Assembly: GCA_010405405.1 (NCBI GenBank)
Contig: MU004231.1
Location: 1,509,386-1,573,385, forward strand
DNA length: 64,000 bases
Origin: Microthyrium microscopicum
Lineage: Eukaryota; Ascomycota; Dothideomycetes; Microthyriales; Microthyriaceae
Reading direction: 5' to 3'
Shown: positions 35,799 to 45,980 of the stretch, piece after piece
Numbering within the stretch: position 1 is the first letter of the stretch
Layout: each line of letters opens with the position of its first letter
The notes under the pieces: model-generated
Told to the model about the DNA's origin: nothing
The model's database searches: none
Seen by the model: the letters and a program-made list of their open reading frames with translations, nothing else
Made by a program: the position numbers and the translations under genes

Positions 35799-37653
35799 AT
35801 GACACTGGCGGACACAAAACTTGAACACTTTTTCCCATCTGATCTTGCGCATACGTCGACCTACCCTCGCTTTAGATCTCAACAACTTCCAACCCAGCCA
35901 ATTCGAGACCTTGCGCAATCGGTTCTCAACCCTTGGAATGTAGGCTGGACTCAATCTGACTGGGACTCTAAGTGGCATGGTAAGCTTTCCTCGTACGAAA
36001 ACATCCTGTCTTGCTACCCATAGCGTTTTATGGCTGCCTTTAAAAAAATACTAGGATGTGGCGCCGAAGAGACATTTGAATACTTTTCGAATTGTGTTGG
36101 CTTTGAAAACACTCTTCTAGAACCTACACTAACAATTTCTAGGTACTTATAGTCGCGATCTCTGGGATGGCCCACACTGGCAGCCAAAACCGATCAATGA
36201 GCTGTGGCAAAAAGTGCATATAACGGTCAATTTGAATCCCTCTTTAGCCGTCCCTAATCTTCGCCAAACGTATTTGGGAAAGAATCGTGCGAATGGAAAC
36301 TTGTCGATTGTCACATACCCCCTACGACCTTCACAACACTGCGCACTCTTGCGCCTGCCTGCGGAATTGCTGGATATGATCGTCCAATGCGCCACGATTG
36401 AACTACCAAACCATATTCCAAGGAATTTCAGCGAGTTTAAGGACAATGGAAGCTGCCAGGTGTGTCATTATTATGACGTTTCCACCGTCAAGTCCTTGGT
36501 ACTCGTGTGCCATCAACTTTGGCAGTCTGCTAGCCCGTTACTGTACTTCACAATGAACCTCGCTGTTGGTTATGGATCAAGTGAGTTATCTAATATAAGT
36601 CTGCCTGAGTCAAAGCGAGTTCAGAAAGCAATAGGACTGTGCCGCGTTCTGAAACTCTCATCTTGTTCGTCGGAGGAGAATTTTTCCAAGACGATGGTGA
36701 AAGGTGGTGCACGAATGACAGTTCAGATGCAGAAGCTTTTTCAATCAGTCAAATGTGTCAAAATCGACAACACGGATTGGTCCTTTTTACAGGCTGATAG
36801 CGTTAGCTGGGCACTTTCCCAGATGCCGCATCTTCGACACCTCGTGGGCTGCAGCCTAACATCGAGAGACGCGGATATATACTCCTGGTGGAAGGAGAAC
36901 CTTATTTTGCAGAGTCCACAACAGATTCCGGTGTTGAGCTTGATCGATTTACAGGAATCCATTGGCGTGGCGCGTATCCGCGAAGTGACGATGCCTCATC
37001 AACAGTGGCTCACCGACCTCAACATCTCTTCCGATACTATCATTCAATGGCATGATTCCTCTTTCACATGGTCATGGTTGCCCAATCTCCAGATGTGTCG
37101 CCTAGGTTACTGTGATGTACTGACAGCCGGGGCAAGAACCATTGGGAACCTATTCTTAGGCGCACATACACACACCATTGTGCTTGATTGCGCAAAGATG
37201 TGCCCGCTTCCCGTTCCGCTGCCATCACACCTAGTCTTACGCGACCTATTGACAATCGCCCAACAGAAGCCTGCGTTTCGGACTTTAAGAGTCGAAGATC
37301 CTTTCAAGACCTGGGATCTTTCTGAGCTTGAAGATGAGTTTGGCAAGTGTTTCCACAGTGAATACGTGAAGCGCTGTTTGCAGTGGCAACAGCAGAACGC
37401 TTCTTTGGATACAACGGCTCCGCTATATCTTCGCAGCTTTGAGCTTTGCGAGAATCCATTCAATGCCTTGTATCGATTGCAAAAAGATTTTGAGGGTTCA
37501 AAAGTGGCTCTGGAGTTTGGGCTTCCTTGGCTGGATGATGAGAAATGGGTGATGATGAGAAGTCTTGCTTTCGAGAAGCTGCTGAAGATGGCCTACTATG
37601 GAATTAGATTCGAAGACCAGCATGACTATGAGTCTGAAGCTGAAGAAGAATAG
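35799..37653 (+). CDS. F-box-like protein
   Basis: Exons 35799-35979 and 36143-37653 give 563 residues. The 163-nt intron is longer than is typical here (GTAAGC donor, CTAAC branch, TAG end); the join completes a Gly codon and yields SKWHGTYSRDLWDGPHW. An F-box-like helix set lies at about residues 129-175 (LLRLPAELLDMIV, then VKSLVLVCHQLWQSASPLLY). The rest has irregular Leu/Trp-rich segments that may form a degenerate repeat fold. F-box proteins serve as substrate adaptors of SCF ubiquitin ligases; the substrate is unknown. The gene lies 650 bp after the secreted protein, on the same strand. The F-box call is moderate because the motif is short and variable. Confidence 0.75.
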
Positions 37654-37820
37654 AGGTCATTAAAGCGACCAAACTGTATAAAAATGTATAACTACTCAAA
37701 TCATTAGAATGAGTGCGTCAATTTCTAAAGTGCATGGCACCTGGGTATCTTTAACTTGCAAATGTAAATGCTACACACCACAACGCCAACCATGCGACCA
37801 CAAATGAAGTATGTTCAAGA

Positions 37821-39413
37821 TTATCGTCGCCCTTTGCCCGAACCTCCACCTTGGCCCATGAGACCCCCTAAACCACCAAGGCCTGCTTGCCCGGCCATCT
37901 TAGCGATGGAAGCCAAATCGGGCATTCCACCTCCTCCCATGCCTGGGAAGCCGCCACCACCGCCTTGAAACATTTTCATCATCTGCTGCATATCTGCACC
38001 GCCAGGAAGACCTGAACCACCCATAGCTTGCATACGTTTTTGCATAGCTTCCATTTGTTGGCGAGAGTTCTTTCCTTGCATGGCGCCTTGGTTGCGCTGC
38101 ATGTTTGCCAGATCACCTTTCATTCGCTTGGCCATCTTTGCCATCATCCGATGTTGAGTTAACGTGTCTTCGACCTCACGTACTGAAGTCCCGGAGCCGC
38201 GAGCAACACGGGTCATCCGAGTTGGCTGATCGATGAATAATTTGCCATCCGAGTCGAGTTCCTTTTCAGTCATGGCATCGCAGATGAAAATCATGCGCTT
38301 GAGTTTGGCTGTTCCTTCTTCATCCTCCATCCCACCCATCATGTTTGAAAGTCCGGGAATCATAGACGCCACCTTTGAAAGAGGACCCATCTTCATGATG
38401 TTTGACAGCTGATCTCGAAGATCTCGAATAGTCCAGACGCCTTCTGCAAGATGTTGCATTGTTCCTTGGTGATCGAGCTTCAAGGATTGGACGTGTTCTA
38501 CAAGACCAGCCATATCTCCCATACCCAAAAGTTTGCTGATGAAAGGTTGAGGTGCAAAGCGTTCTAGATCAAGCATATGTTCACCAGTTCCGATAAATAC
38601 GATGGGGGTATGTGTTGCAGCAACGGCGGAAATAGCACCACCACCAGAGGCAGCACCATCTGTCTTTGTGATAATGATGGCACCGAAATGAGCTGCATCT
38701 TTAAATGCTCGAGCTTGAGATTCGGCAGATTGACCAATAGAGGCATCCAGAACCATGATAGTCTCATCTGGCTCCACGGCATTTTGGATTTGTACCATTT
38801 CATCGAATAAATCCTGTTCTTGACGATGCCGACCAGAGGTATCGACAATAATTATATCAAATCGCTCCTTTTTGAATTTCTCCACACCTTCTCGGGCCAC
38901 TTGGACGGGATCGGTCTGTGTGAGTGAGCCGTAGTATGGGATTTTGGCCTTGGTAGCATTTTGTTTTAGCTGATCGAAAGCACCAGCACGAAAGGTATCA
39001 GCGCAGACCAGACAACTGCGAAATCCTCGAGCATTATACCAGCGCGCCAATTTGGTACATGTGGTTGTCTTTCCGGCACCTTGTAGACCAACAAACATGA
39101 TGACATTCGGCCGACCTTTCTTCGGCTTGAACGGTTCGGCGTGTGGATCAACGAGCTTCACTAGCTCGTCGAAGACAGCCTTTTGTATTAATCGCTTCTT
39201 GTTCGTCCCTGAGGCCATGTCTTCAAAATTGACCGTTTTCTTGATTGATTTCCGGAGGTTGGAGACCAGTTTGATGTTGACGTCGGCTTCCATGAGGGCA
39301 TTACATATTTCTTTGACCATGACCTCGAAGGCCTTTTCGTCCAAGGAGCTGCCCGGCCGTGTGAGATCATTGACGGCGGCATTGATGCGCCGCCCGAGAT
39401 CGAGAAGAACCAT
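37821..39413 (-). CDS. SRP54: Signal recognition particle 54 kDa subunit
   Basis: Intronless, 530 residues, the usual length. The N domain (residues 1-100) is followed by the GTPase G domain with P-loop [10 protein letters not shown] (109-118), DTSGRH (191-196) and TKTDG (249-253), then the methionine-rich M domain, with many Met residues from about 330 and a Gly/Met-rich tail ending GGGSGKGRR. It binds signal sequences as they leave the ribosome and, with the SRP receptor, targets the complex to the endoplasmic reticulum. The G4-side loop reads DGAASGGGA where many homologues have a Lys before GGG; the TKxD core is intact, so activity is expected. The gene is divergent from RRP15 across 367 bp. 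Confidence 0.97.
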   Translation of the reverse strand: MVLLDLGRRINAAVNDLTRPGSSLDEKAFEVMVKEICNALMEADVNIKLVSNLRKSIKKTVNFEDMASGTNKKRLIQKAVFDELVKLVDPHAEPFKPKKGRPNVIMFVGLQGAGKTTTCTKLARWYNARGFRSCLVCADTFRAGAFDQLKQNATKAKIPYYGSLTQTDPVQVAREGVEKFKKERFDIIIVDTSGRHRQEQDLFDEMVQIQNAVEPDETIMVLDASIGQSAESQARAFKDAAHFGAIIITKTDGAASGGGAISAVAATHTPIVFIGTGEHMLDLERFAPQPFISKLLGMGDMAGLVEHVQSLKLDHQGTMQHLAEGVWTIRDLRDQLSNIMKMGPLSKVASMIPGLSNMMGGMEDEEGTAKLKRMIFICDAMTEKELDSDGKLFIDQPTRMTRVARGSGTSVREVEDTLTQHRMMAKMAKRMKGDLANMQRNQGAMQGKNSRQQMEAMQKRMQAMGGSGLPGGADMQQMMKMFQGGGGGFPGMGGGGMPDLASIAKMAGQAGLGGLGGLMGQGGGSGKGRR

Positions 39414-39780
39414 AGCTGCGGATAGTGGGTAAATATGCGGGAAAGACGGTAGAAACTCAGAATCGAGTGAGTAGAGGGCAGACGAGGGATGATCGTGTTT
39501 GATATATCGATGTGTCCACTGGATCCTAGGTTAACGATGGATTTGGAGGAGTTGTCGGGTTTTTGTGTGAAATTATTGGAAGGTGGTGACTATCGTGGCG
39601 TACTTTCCCCATCGCCAGGCGCACCTGCGAAATGAGGGGCAAAGGGGTTATGAGACAAATCGATGGGGCGATAAGATACTAGCGCATTTTCTATGCTTTT
39701 TTATTCAATATTTGAAATTTCCGAATCCTGAGACCTCGAATCACCGATCATACCAGTTTCCAAAAATACGTTCATACACA
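39414..39780. promoter_or_regulatory. Bidirectional promoter SRP54/RRP15
   Basis: The two start codons lie head to head with 367 bp between them, so both promoters and leaders must fit in this space. Both products are needed for protein-synthesis biogenesis, which makes coordinated expression plausible. No specific factor site is claimed. Confidence 0.6.
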
Positions 39781-40578
39781 ATGGCCCCCCAAGGCACCAA
39801 GAGACAATTCTCCTCCTCGTCCAAGAAAGCCGGACTCCCTGTCAAACGCCGCAAATTCAAGCGTCAGACCGACTATCACAGTTCCAGCGACGAGTCCGAT
39901 CAAGAAATCACCGTGATCCCATCTGGCGCAAATGCTGTCCAGGCCCAACCTACAATCCAAGCTGGAGATGACGAGGACGGCACCGACGATGAGGTCATAG
40001 AAGAAGACGATGATGAAGTCCAAATGGCAGACACCACTTCAGAAGACGAATTCGCATCTGGCGACAGCGAATCCGACTCCGAAGATGAACAGCAAGTAAC
40101 AGGCCCACGCAAAAAGCGCAATGATCCAACCGCCTTCGCAACCTCCATGTCCAAAATCCTCAACTCCAAATTAACGACCGCCAAACGTGCCGACCCTGTC
40201 TTATCTCGAAGCAAAGATGCCTCTGCAGCTGCCAAAGAGCTCGGCGACTCGCGACTGGAAGCCAAAGCAAAACAAAAGCTTCGAGATGAGAAGAGAGCCA
40301 AATTAGACAATGGGCGCGTCAAGGATGTGATGGGCTTGGATAGCACTAATATCTCCACCGAGGATATATTGGCTAGGGAGAAGAGATTGAAGAAGCTGGC
40401 ACAGAAGGGCGTGATACGCCTTTTCAATGCTGTGCTCGCAGCACAGTTGAAGGGCCAAGAAGCTGCGCATGGTTCAAGTAGAGAAGGCGTTGTAGGAATC
40501 GATAAGAGGGAACAAAAAGTTAATGAGATGAGCAAGCAGGGTTTTTTGGATCTCATCGCAAGTGGAGGGAAGAAATAA
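39781..40578 (+). CDS. RRP15: Ribosomal RNA-processing protein 15
   Basis: Single exon, 265 residues from ATG 39781. A basic N-terminus (KKAGLPVKRRKFKR) is followed by a long acidic Asp/Glu/Ser tract (residues about 65-105). The conserved Rrp15 region comes next: DPTAFATSMSKILNSKL, then the KAKQKLRDEKRAK helix and REKRLKKLAQKGVIRLFNAV near residue 200. Yeast Rrp15 is a nucleolar pre-60S factor needed for 25S and 5.8S rRNA maturation. The upstream in-frame extension lacks an ATG and is the leader. No introns or oddities. Confidence 0.92.
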   Translation: MAPQGTKRQFSSSSKKAGLPVKRRKFKRQTDYHSSSDESDQEITVIPSGANAVQAQPTIQAGDDEDGTDDEVIEEDDDEVQMADTTSEDEFASGDSESDSEDEQQVTGPRKKRNDPTAFATSMSKILNSKLTTAKRADPVLSRSKDASAAAKELGDSRLEAKAKQKLRDEKRAKLDNGRVKDVMGLDSTNISTEDILAREKRLKKLAQKGVIRLFNAVLAAQLKGQEAAHGSSREGVVGIDKREQKVNEMSKQGFLDLIASGGKK

Positions 40579-40640
40579 TGTTGCTTTTAGGCTTGTCTTG
40601 TCACAGATTTGCGGTTGATGAATGATACCCTACTTACAGT

Positions 40641-41560
40641 CTATTCTACATTTTCGATCATTGATTCGATGGACACTGTGTCTGGATCCAGAAGCCCAGC
40701 TTTTCCCAGTATCGATATGGTCTTTTCAATATCCTCTTTGCCTGGTATTATTGTATCGGCCTCGAATTGAACTGTTTTCAGCCACTCTCTAGCATCCTCT
40801 GCTGAGTAGTCAAGATTTGTACTGATGTATTCGACTGCTTCTTCGTTGTTCTCGTTGAAATGTTTTATGCCTTGGTTAAGCTTCTTGAGCAAATCGCCAA
40901 CGCGAGCGTCCTTTGGATCCGCAGCGACTATTTTCCAACTCGCCCATGGAGTGTATATTTCTCCAATCCTCTTGATATCGCCATTATCCCAGTACCGCTT
41001 CGACGTGAAATGCTCCCACATGAACGAATCTGCCGTGCCATCGTTGACGCCCTTGCGTAGCTTCTCAAACGTCTGAAGCTCGACAAACTCAAACGGACTT
41101 TTGCCTGGGCTGGAATCTCGCAGCCATCCCTTACCATCGGCTAACACAAAAGGCATGACATATGACCCACTGCCAATTCGAGACACGCCTATCTTGCCGC
41201 CTTTCAAAGAGTCAACAGTGACATCTCGCTTGACACCTGTGCTGATGGCCCAGCAAAGCGGTGTCTTGACGTATGAGCCTACGATCTTGTACTTGGCTTC
41301 TTCTTTGAACTTCGCGAGACCATTGACCCAGCCTTCGGTTAGACCGATGCCGACATCAATATCTGATGCTTGAAGAGATTGGATCATGTGGCCGGTTCCG
41401 GAAGGGAAGGAGACTAATTCTGCTTCAAGGCCATGATATTTTTCTGCAAAGTGGATTGGGGTTGAGAAGTGTTCTGTCGAGTTTAGTTTGGTGTTTTCTT
41501 CGTATGTGGATAGTCTTAGCACTAGCCTGGTACATAGCCTATACGAAGTCGTTGTGACAT
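40641..41560 (-). CDS. Periplasmic-binding-protein-like (PBP2, Ca3427-type) protein
   Basis: Exons 41527-41560 and 40641-41473 give 288 residues, joined across a 53-nt intron that begins GCTAGT and ends CAG, a GC-AG intron. The join completes RIGYVPEHFSTPIHFAEKYH, the family's ligand-pocket start; every GT donor nearby breaks the frame. The fold expected is a type II periplasmic-binding fold (SFPSGTGHMIQSLQ, DVGIGLTEGWVNGL, KIGVSRIGSGSYVMPFVLA, SFMWEHFTSKRYWD). There is no signal peptide, so it is cytosolic. Relatives such as Candida Ca3427 share the fold of bacterial substrate-binding and thiamine-precursor proteins, but their ligand is not established. It converges with RRP15, with only 62 bp between the stop codons. 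Confidence 0.88.
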
Positions 41561-42623
41561 GGTGTTTGTCGTTGAGGATGGCCGTTTCAAGATTGGAGTC
41601 GCTGAAATGAATCTAGGCGCGATTCGCAATGACATGATGGTGGGTGTATGATGGATGGAATGACGATGGAAGTGGAGTAGTTGGCATTAGAGCTTTACAA
41701 AGTGTAATAAATTGCGAACCCTGTGAAGTCGCGATTGCGCGCTCGTTAACAGAACTTGTTGTGAATATTCGAGTACTTTTTTCCACATTGATCCATTGAT
41801 CCAATGAAGGAATTAAGTCATTATTAATGATTTAGTGAATCTGCATTAAAATATATTGAGTGCAAAAGCAAGAGGTATCCTCGGTTTTGCTAATCAAGTC
41901 AAACCCTCAGTTAACTTACCGTACCGCATCGTCTCGCTCGTCTCGCTCGCACACAAAATATCAGTCCATAAAAAGATAGAAAATCCAGTTCCACATCAAG
42001 ATACTGAGGTAGAGTAGATCAAATGTCCTTCATCGTTGCTTCTCAAAACTACCTGTTATGACAGGAGGTGGTGCCTTCCTACGTAGGTAACGAATTGTTT
42101 TTAAGGCTGCTTAAATGGAGAAGTAACAGCAGAGGCAAACAGTTGAGGTACCTAGAGTACCTCATCATGTTGGTCGAGATTTAGTGGAGTTGAATATTCG
42201 CATGTCCACTTCTGAGGATGATACGGAGTTTCTTATTTTCATTCCAAGATTCCCAAGCTCCGAGCCCAACTCGTGATGGAAAAAGAGGCGGTGCAAGTGA
42301 TGCCGATCGTAGCCAACGGAGGTCCGATCATTACCGGTAGTGGTGGTGCAGTTGGTCGCAGTTCTCAGAGTTGAATCAGCCTTGTCTCGCCTTCCCATGA
42401 TTGCTTCCAACAACATGGCATAATTGTCGTCAATGTTGCGGGCGGAAGGCGGTGCACACCTAAAGATTGGGATCTGCTTCCAGAACTACATAAAAGCCAT
42501 GGAAGTCTTGGTCGACGACGACAAGCCCAGTACGCGACATGGCTCTTTTACCGTCCTGAGCCATGAAGTATAGTTAATGCTGAACACCTTCCTGCCTACT
42601 AACCACGTCATCCAGCCTTTATA
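41561..42623. other. Intergenic, 1.06 kb
   Basis: Divergent promoter space between the PBP-like gene and the arrestin. It contains small palindromes (CCTACGTAGG near 42,079 and GAGGTACCTAGAGTACCTC near 42,144) and no credible open frame. Confidence 0.4.
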
Positions 42624-44359
42624 ATGACTTCATCAATAGAAATATCTCTTTTCAATCCTAAGCTTACATACACCGCTGGCGATGTTCTCCGCGGACAAGT
42701 TATCCTTCAAGCAAGACAAGATGAAAACATTGGATCCGTCGCCATCACATTCTATGGCCGCAGCAAGACAAAGCTTGTACGTAGTAATGGCGAGAACAGG
42801 ACAGTCTTCCGCGGACGCGCGGGCCTGTTTTCGTTCACAAAGACCCTCTACAGTGGCGGCCACTACACAGTAAGAGCTGACGAATACAAATGGGATTTCG
42901 AGTTCACAATTCCATCCTCAAATGATATGTCTTGCCATGGCGACAAGTTTAAATCACGAGGCGGTTTTCGACCCAGTACTGAGCAGCACCCGCTACCTCC
43001 ATCATTCCATCGTTATGGCTACGATGCGCGCAATCAGGGCATGGTCGAATATAAACTTGCAGCAGTGATGGTTCGACATACCAAAGTCTCGAAGCTCGAG
43101 TCCGCATTGGATATCCCATATCTTCCACCCGATCCCGTCCCTAAGCCAGACTTGGGCCTTATCAGCAGCGAGCAGCACTATCAAGCACGAACCCTAAAGC
43201 TCCTGCCGGACAAACAGAAATTGACCTTCAGGGAGAAACTACACACCTTCTTTGGCGGCGACGTTCCTCACGCAACCTTTCGCATACGCCTTATATATCC
43301 TACCGTGACATGGACAGGTCGGGCGTTACCATTCCAGCTAGCCATCGTAGCGATGGACACATCTCAGGACATACCTGAATACCCAGTTGTACTTCTAACC
43401 GGAATGACCGTCAAGATTAGGACCCGAATCCTTTTCCGTGCAAGCTCATGGAGGATTGAAACAAACGGGCAATTGAATGAAGAGCATACTCTGCAGAATG
43501 TCAGCCACATGCTCGGCCCCATCCCCTACGCCAAAATCGACAAAACCGAACCTGGACAGCCAACTGGCACCGGACGCATAATTGGACTGCCCGAGCCTGG
43601 CAAGTACCTGGATCTGAGCCAGTTCCGTAGTGGTGGCTTTCGTACGCCAAACATGACTCCAAGCTTCCGCACAATGAACATCGTGGTCATGCATCATATG
43701 AAGGTCAAACTACAATTCAACTGCGCTGGCAAGAAGTTTTCAATGGAGCATGTTGACAGCTTGTTGGTGCACTCGCCGCCGACAGGTCCAATGCCAGTCG
43801 CACAGGTATGATTCTACATTTCAGAAACCATTTCTTCAAAATGCCCGACAATGGAAAACAGCTTGTGGTCTCCACCGCAATCTATGCGGGCCATAGATTG
43901 TCCTGATGGTCGACCAAGAAAAGACACAATGACATCTCGGCGCAATTTGGAACAAGTCCACTAATGATGTTTAGACAGCAGCAGCAACGGCGACGCATTC
44001 GCAAGGCAATCCACCAGAATTGCCGGTGTACAGCCAAGATGTACCCAAAGGGACAAAAATCTTGGAAGTAAGTTGTCCTTCGTATGATACTGGCAGAACA
44101 AAATGCATGCTCCCATCAGCGGCCATGGCTATCATCGGCCCTGATGAATAGAAGCTGTTGTGCTTTCTATCGTATTCGATGAAGCAGCCAGAGATATGAG
44201 GCCCTCTGTGGCAAACAGAGCAATCGATAGGAGCATGCCACTTATCGTGCCCACCCAACTCCATTGATAACATGCACTAAGATATTACAGGCTGGAGCAC
44301 CGGCAGCTCCACCGCAGTATGCAGCAGGCTCCTCAAGTGGCGGAAACCCAAAGTCCTAG
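42624..44359 (+). CDS. Alpha-arrestin (ART-like) with C-terminal PPxY
   Basis: Exons 42624-43805, 43975-44067 and 44291-44359 give 447 residues. Introns are unusually long for this window, 169 and 223 nt. The first exon holds the arrestin N and C beta-sandwich domains (starts EISLFNPKLTYTAGDVLRGQ; FRIRLIYPTVTWTGRALPF in the second half). Exon 2 adds NPPELPVYSQD, and exon 3 adds PAAPPQYAAGSS, which contains a PPxY motif (PPQY). Alpha-arrestins bridge WW-domain ubiquitin ligases of the Rsp5/HulA type to plasma-membrane transporters for endocytosis. If intron 1 is kept, translation stops one codon after the exon, giving a 395-residue form without PPxY. The specific fungal orthologue is not assigned. 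Confidence 0.88.
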
Positions 44360-44480
44360 CCAGAGTTCTCAGGTGTTGACAAGAAGAAGGACGACTCAGA
44401 ACCTCAGTAACCCAATCATCCTTTAGAGTGAATCCCCTAGGCGTTGCATTACTTTAGTCTTTAGAAAGAAATATCAATTA
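44360..44480. other. Convergent 3' spacer
   Basis: Only 121 bp separate the arrestin stop from the stop of the next, minus-strand gene, so the two transcripts probably overlap at their 3' ends. Confidence 0.5.
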
Positions 44481-45980
44481 CTATGACACCACGTCCGTAA
44501 TGAAACCAAAGCTCTCAAAGAACTTTGGATCTGATAAATCTTCAAAAGCGGCGGAAAAGTCTTTGGCAGGAGCATGAAACGCAATGCCGTCCCTTTGGAC
44601 CCACTTGATCCCCATGAAAGACTCAATAGCAGTCAAATCAGCACCCAGTTTACCCAAGAGTGCCTTCCTCAGTTTCTCGTTCCAAGCCGACCGTGAGGCA
44701 TATTCCGGATGCTCTAGTAGGCGATGCAGGCATTCTGTTCGCAAAAAGAACGGGTCCAGGCCGGTTTCGTTGATAATCTGCCACGCGTGCTGAACCTGGC
44801 CAGCATCCAAAAACATTTGAGTGAACCAACGATCACCGCGAGTTTTCCAGTCTTTGTATCCCGTGAGGGGTTTATTGCCTAACTGCTCCAAAATAGAATT
44901 GGACCGACGCAAATCACTATCTCTCCAGAGCAGCCATTCATACCATAACTGATCGAAGGCTCCACACCTCGAGAGAATTTGCGACCAGGCCGTAACAAAC
45001 TGCCAGTCATCTCGGTTGATGAAGGCGCCAAGATGACACTCGTGGCCAGGAACATCGTCAGGAAACCCGAGTAGAACTTTCAGGAGATCAGCTCGACTCC
45101 ATCTACCATTTCTGATTTCGCCCCAGCCACGGCGGCCAATGCTGCATTTTGCAATTACGGCACGAAATGTTTTATGACTGATCGGCAGGTTCCGATCACG
45201 ATATTCCCGCAAGAACCGATATACAGCGGAAACGTTTCGAGAGCGAATTGCAAATCTCAGACCATGAGAGAAAAGGTGGGGCTGTATGGGCATCCCTTCC
45301 CTGTCAAGTCGTTTGATGATGACATGGAGTTTTGCTGCAATTGTGGCATCAGAGGCAGTATGGCGGCTGCGGAAGAATGCCCGACAAAGTCGCTCACTGC
45401 TTTTTGCCAGCAATGCAGTGCTCATGGGGTTAGTCAAAGCTGCAGCCACAACACGGAATATATCCACTGTCGTCATACAGCGGTCCAGCTGGTTGGCGAG
45501 GGTTCTTTTCATTATTTTGAGGCTCTGGGCTTCACGGTAGACTTGAGAAGATATGGCAATTGTCTGTGCTTCCACCGTGGTGGCCAGATGTTCTGCTATC
45601 ATTTTATGGTACTCTGAGATAGATATTGTCTCTGTCGATAACACGGCAGAGTTGGAAAATGTAATCTGGTGGTCGTTGATGCCATCGTGAGAAGGGTTCG
45701 ACGCTACAGTGGTGATTGCGGGGATGAGTCGTAAATTGTTCGTCCTGGTAATGAACTGTCTGTGCTTCAGGTGGAACGCGATGGACGGTCTGCACCCACC
45801 GGTGGCTTCAGAAGAAGCATCGGGTAATTGAAGCTCTACCTGAGCCGTAGGAGTATATGTATCGTAAGCAGGAATTCTGGCAAGGTCTCCACTCCCTCGT
45901 CGTTGGGTGGATGAATGAAGGCGCTGAGAGGACCCGCAGTATCTGTGAGCTAAATATACTGGCCGGAAGCTGCAGGTCAT
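44481..45980 (-). CDS. Probable mitochondrial helical-repeat protein
   Basis: Single frame. I place the start at ATG 45980 (499 residues) because the chain then begins MTCSFRPVYLAHRYCGSSQR, an Arg/Ser-rich, acid-free sequence like a mitochondrial presequence; an ATG at 46151 would add 57 residues. The body is alpha-helical and rich in Arg, Leu and Trp (for example HKTFRAVIAKCSIG, WYEWLLWRDSDLRR, GDRWFTQMFLDAGQVQHAWQ). Helix-pair spacing at about residues 215-440 resembles a divergent pentatricopeptide array, as in fungal mitochondrial RNA-processing or translation factors. I do not recognise the family, and the PPR idea is inference only. Confidence 0.7.
   Translation of the reverse strand: MTCSFRPVYLAHRYCGSSQRLHSSTQRRGSGDLARIPAYDTYTPTAQVELQLPDASSEATGGCRPSIAFHLKHRQFITRTNNLRLIPAITTVASNPSHDGINDHQITFSNSAVLSTETISISEYHKMIAEHLATTVEAQTIAISSQVYREAQSLKIMKRTLANQLDRCMTTVDIFRVVAAALTNPMSTALLAKSSERLCRAFFRSRHTASDATIAAKLHVIIKRLDREGMPIQPHLFSHGLRFAIRSRNVSAVYRFLREYRDRNLPISHKTFRAVIAKCSIGRRGWGEIRNGRWSRADLLKVLLGFPDDVPGHECHLGAFINRDDWQFVTAWSQILSRCGAFDQLWYEWLLWRDSDLRRSNSILEQLGNKPLTGYKDWKTRGDRWFTQMFLDAGQVQHAWQIINETGLDPFFLRTECLHRLLEHPEYASRSAWNEKLRKALLGKLGADLTAIESFMGIKWVQRDGIAFHAPAKDFSAAFEDLSDPKFFESFGFITDVVS

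Noticed and set aside
43971-44273. 100-codon minus-strand frame with ATG
   Set aside because: It lies antisense over exon 2 and the second intron of the arrestin gene; no domain and no supporting signal.
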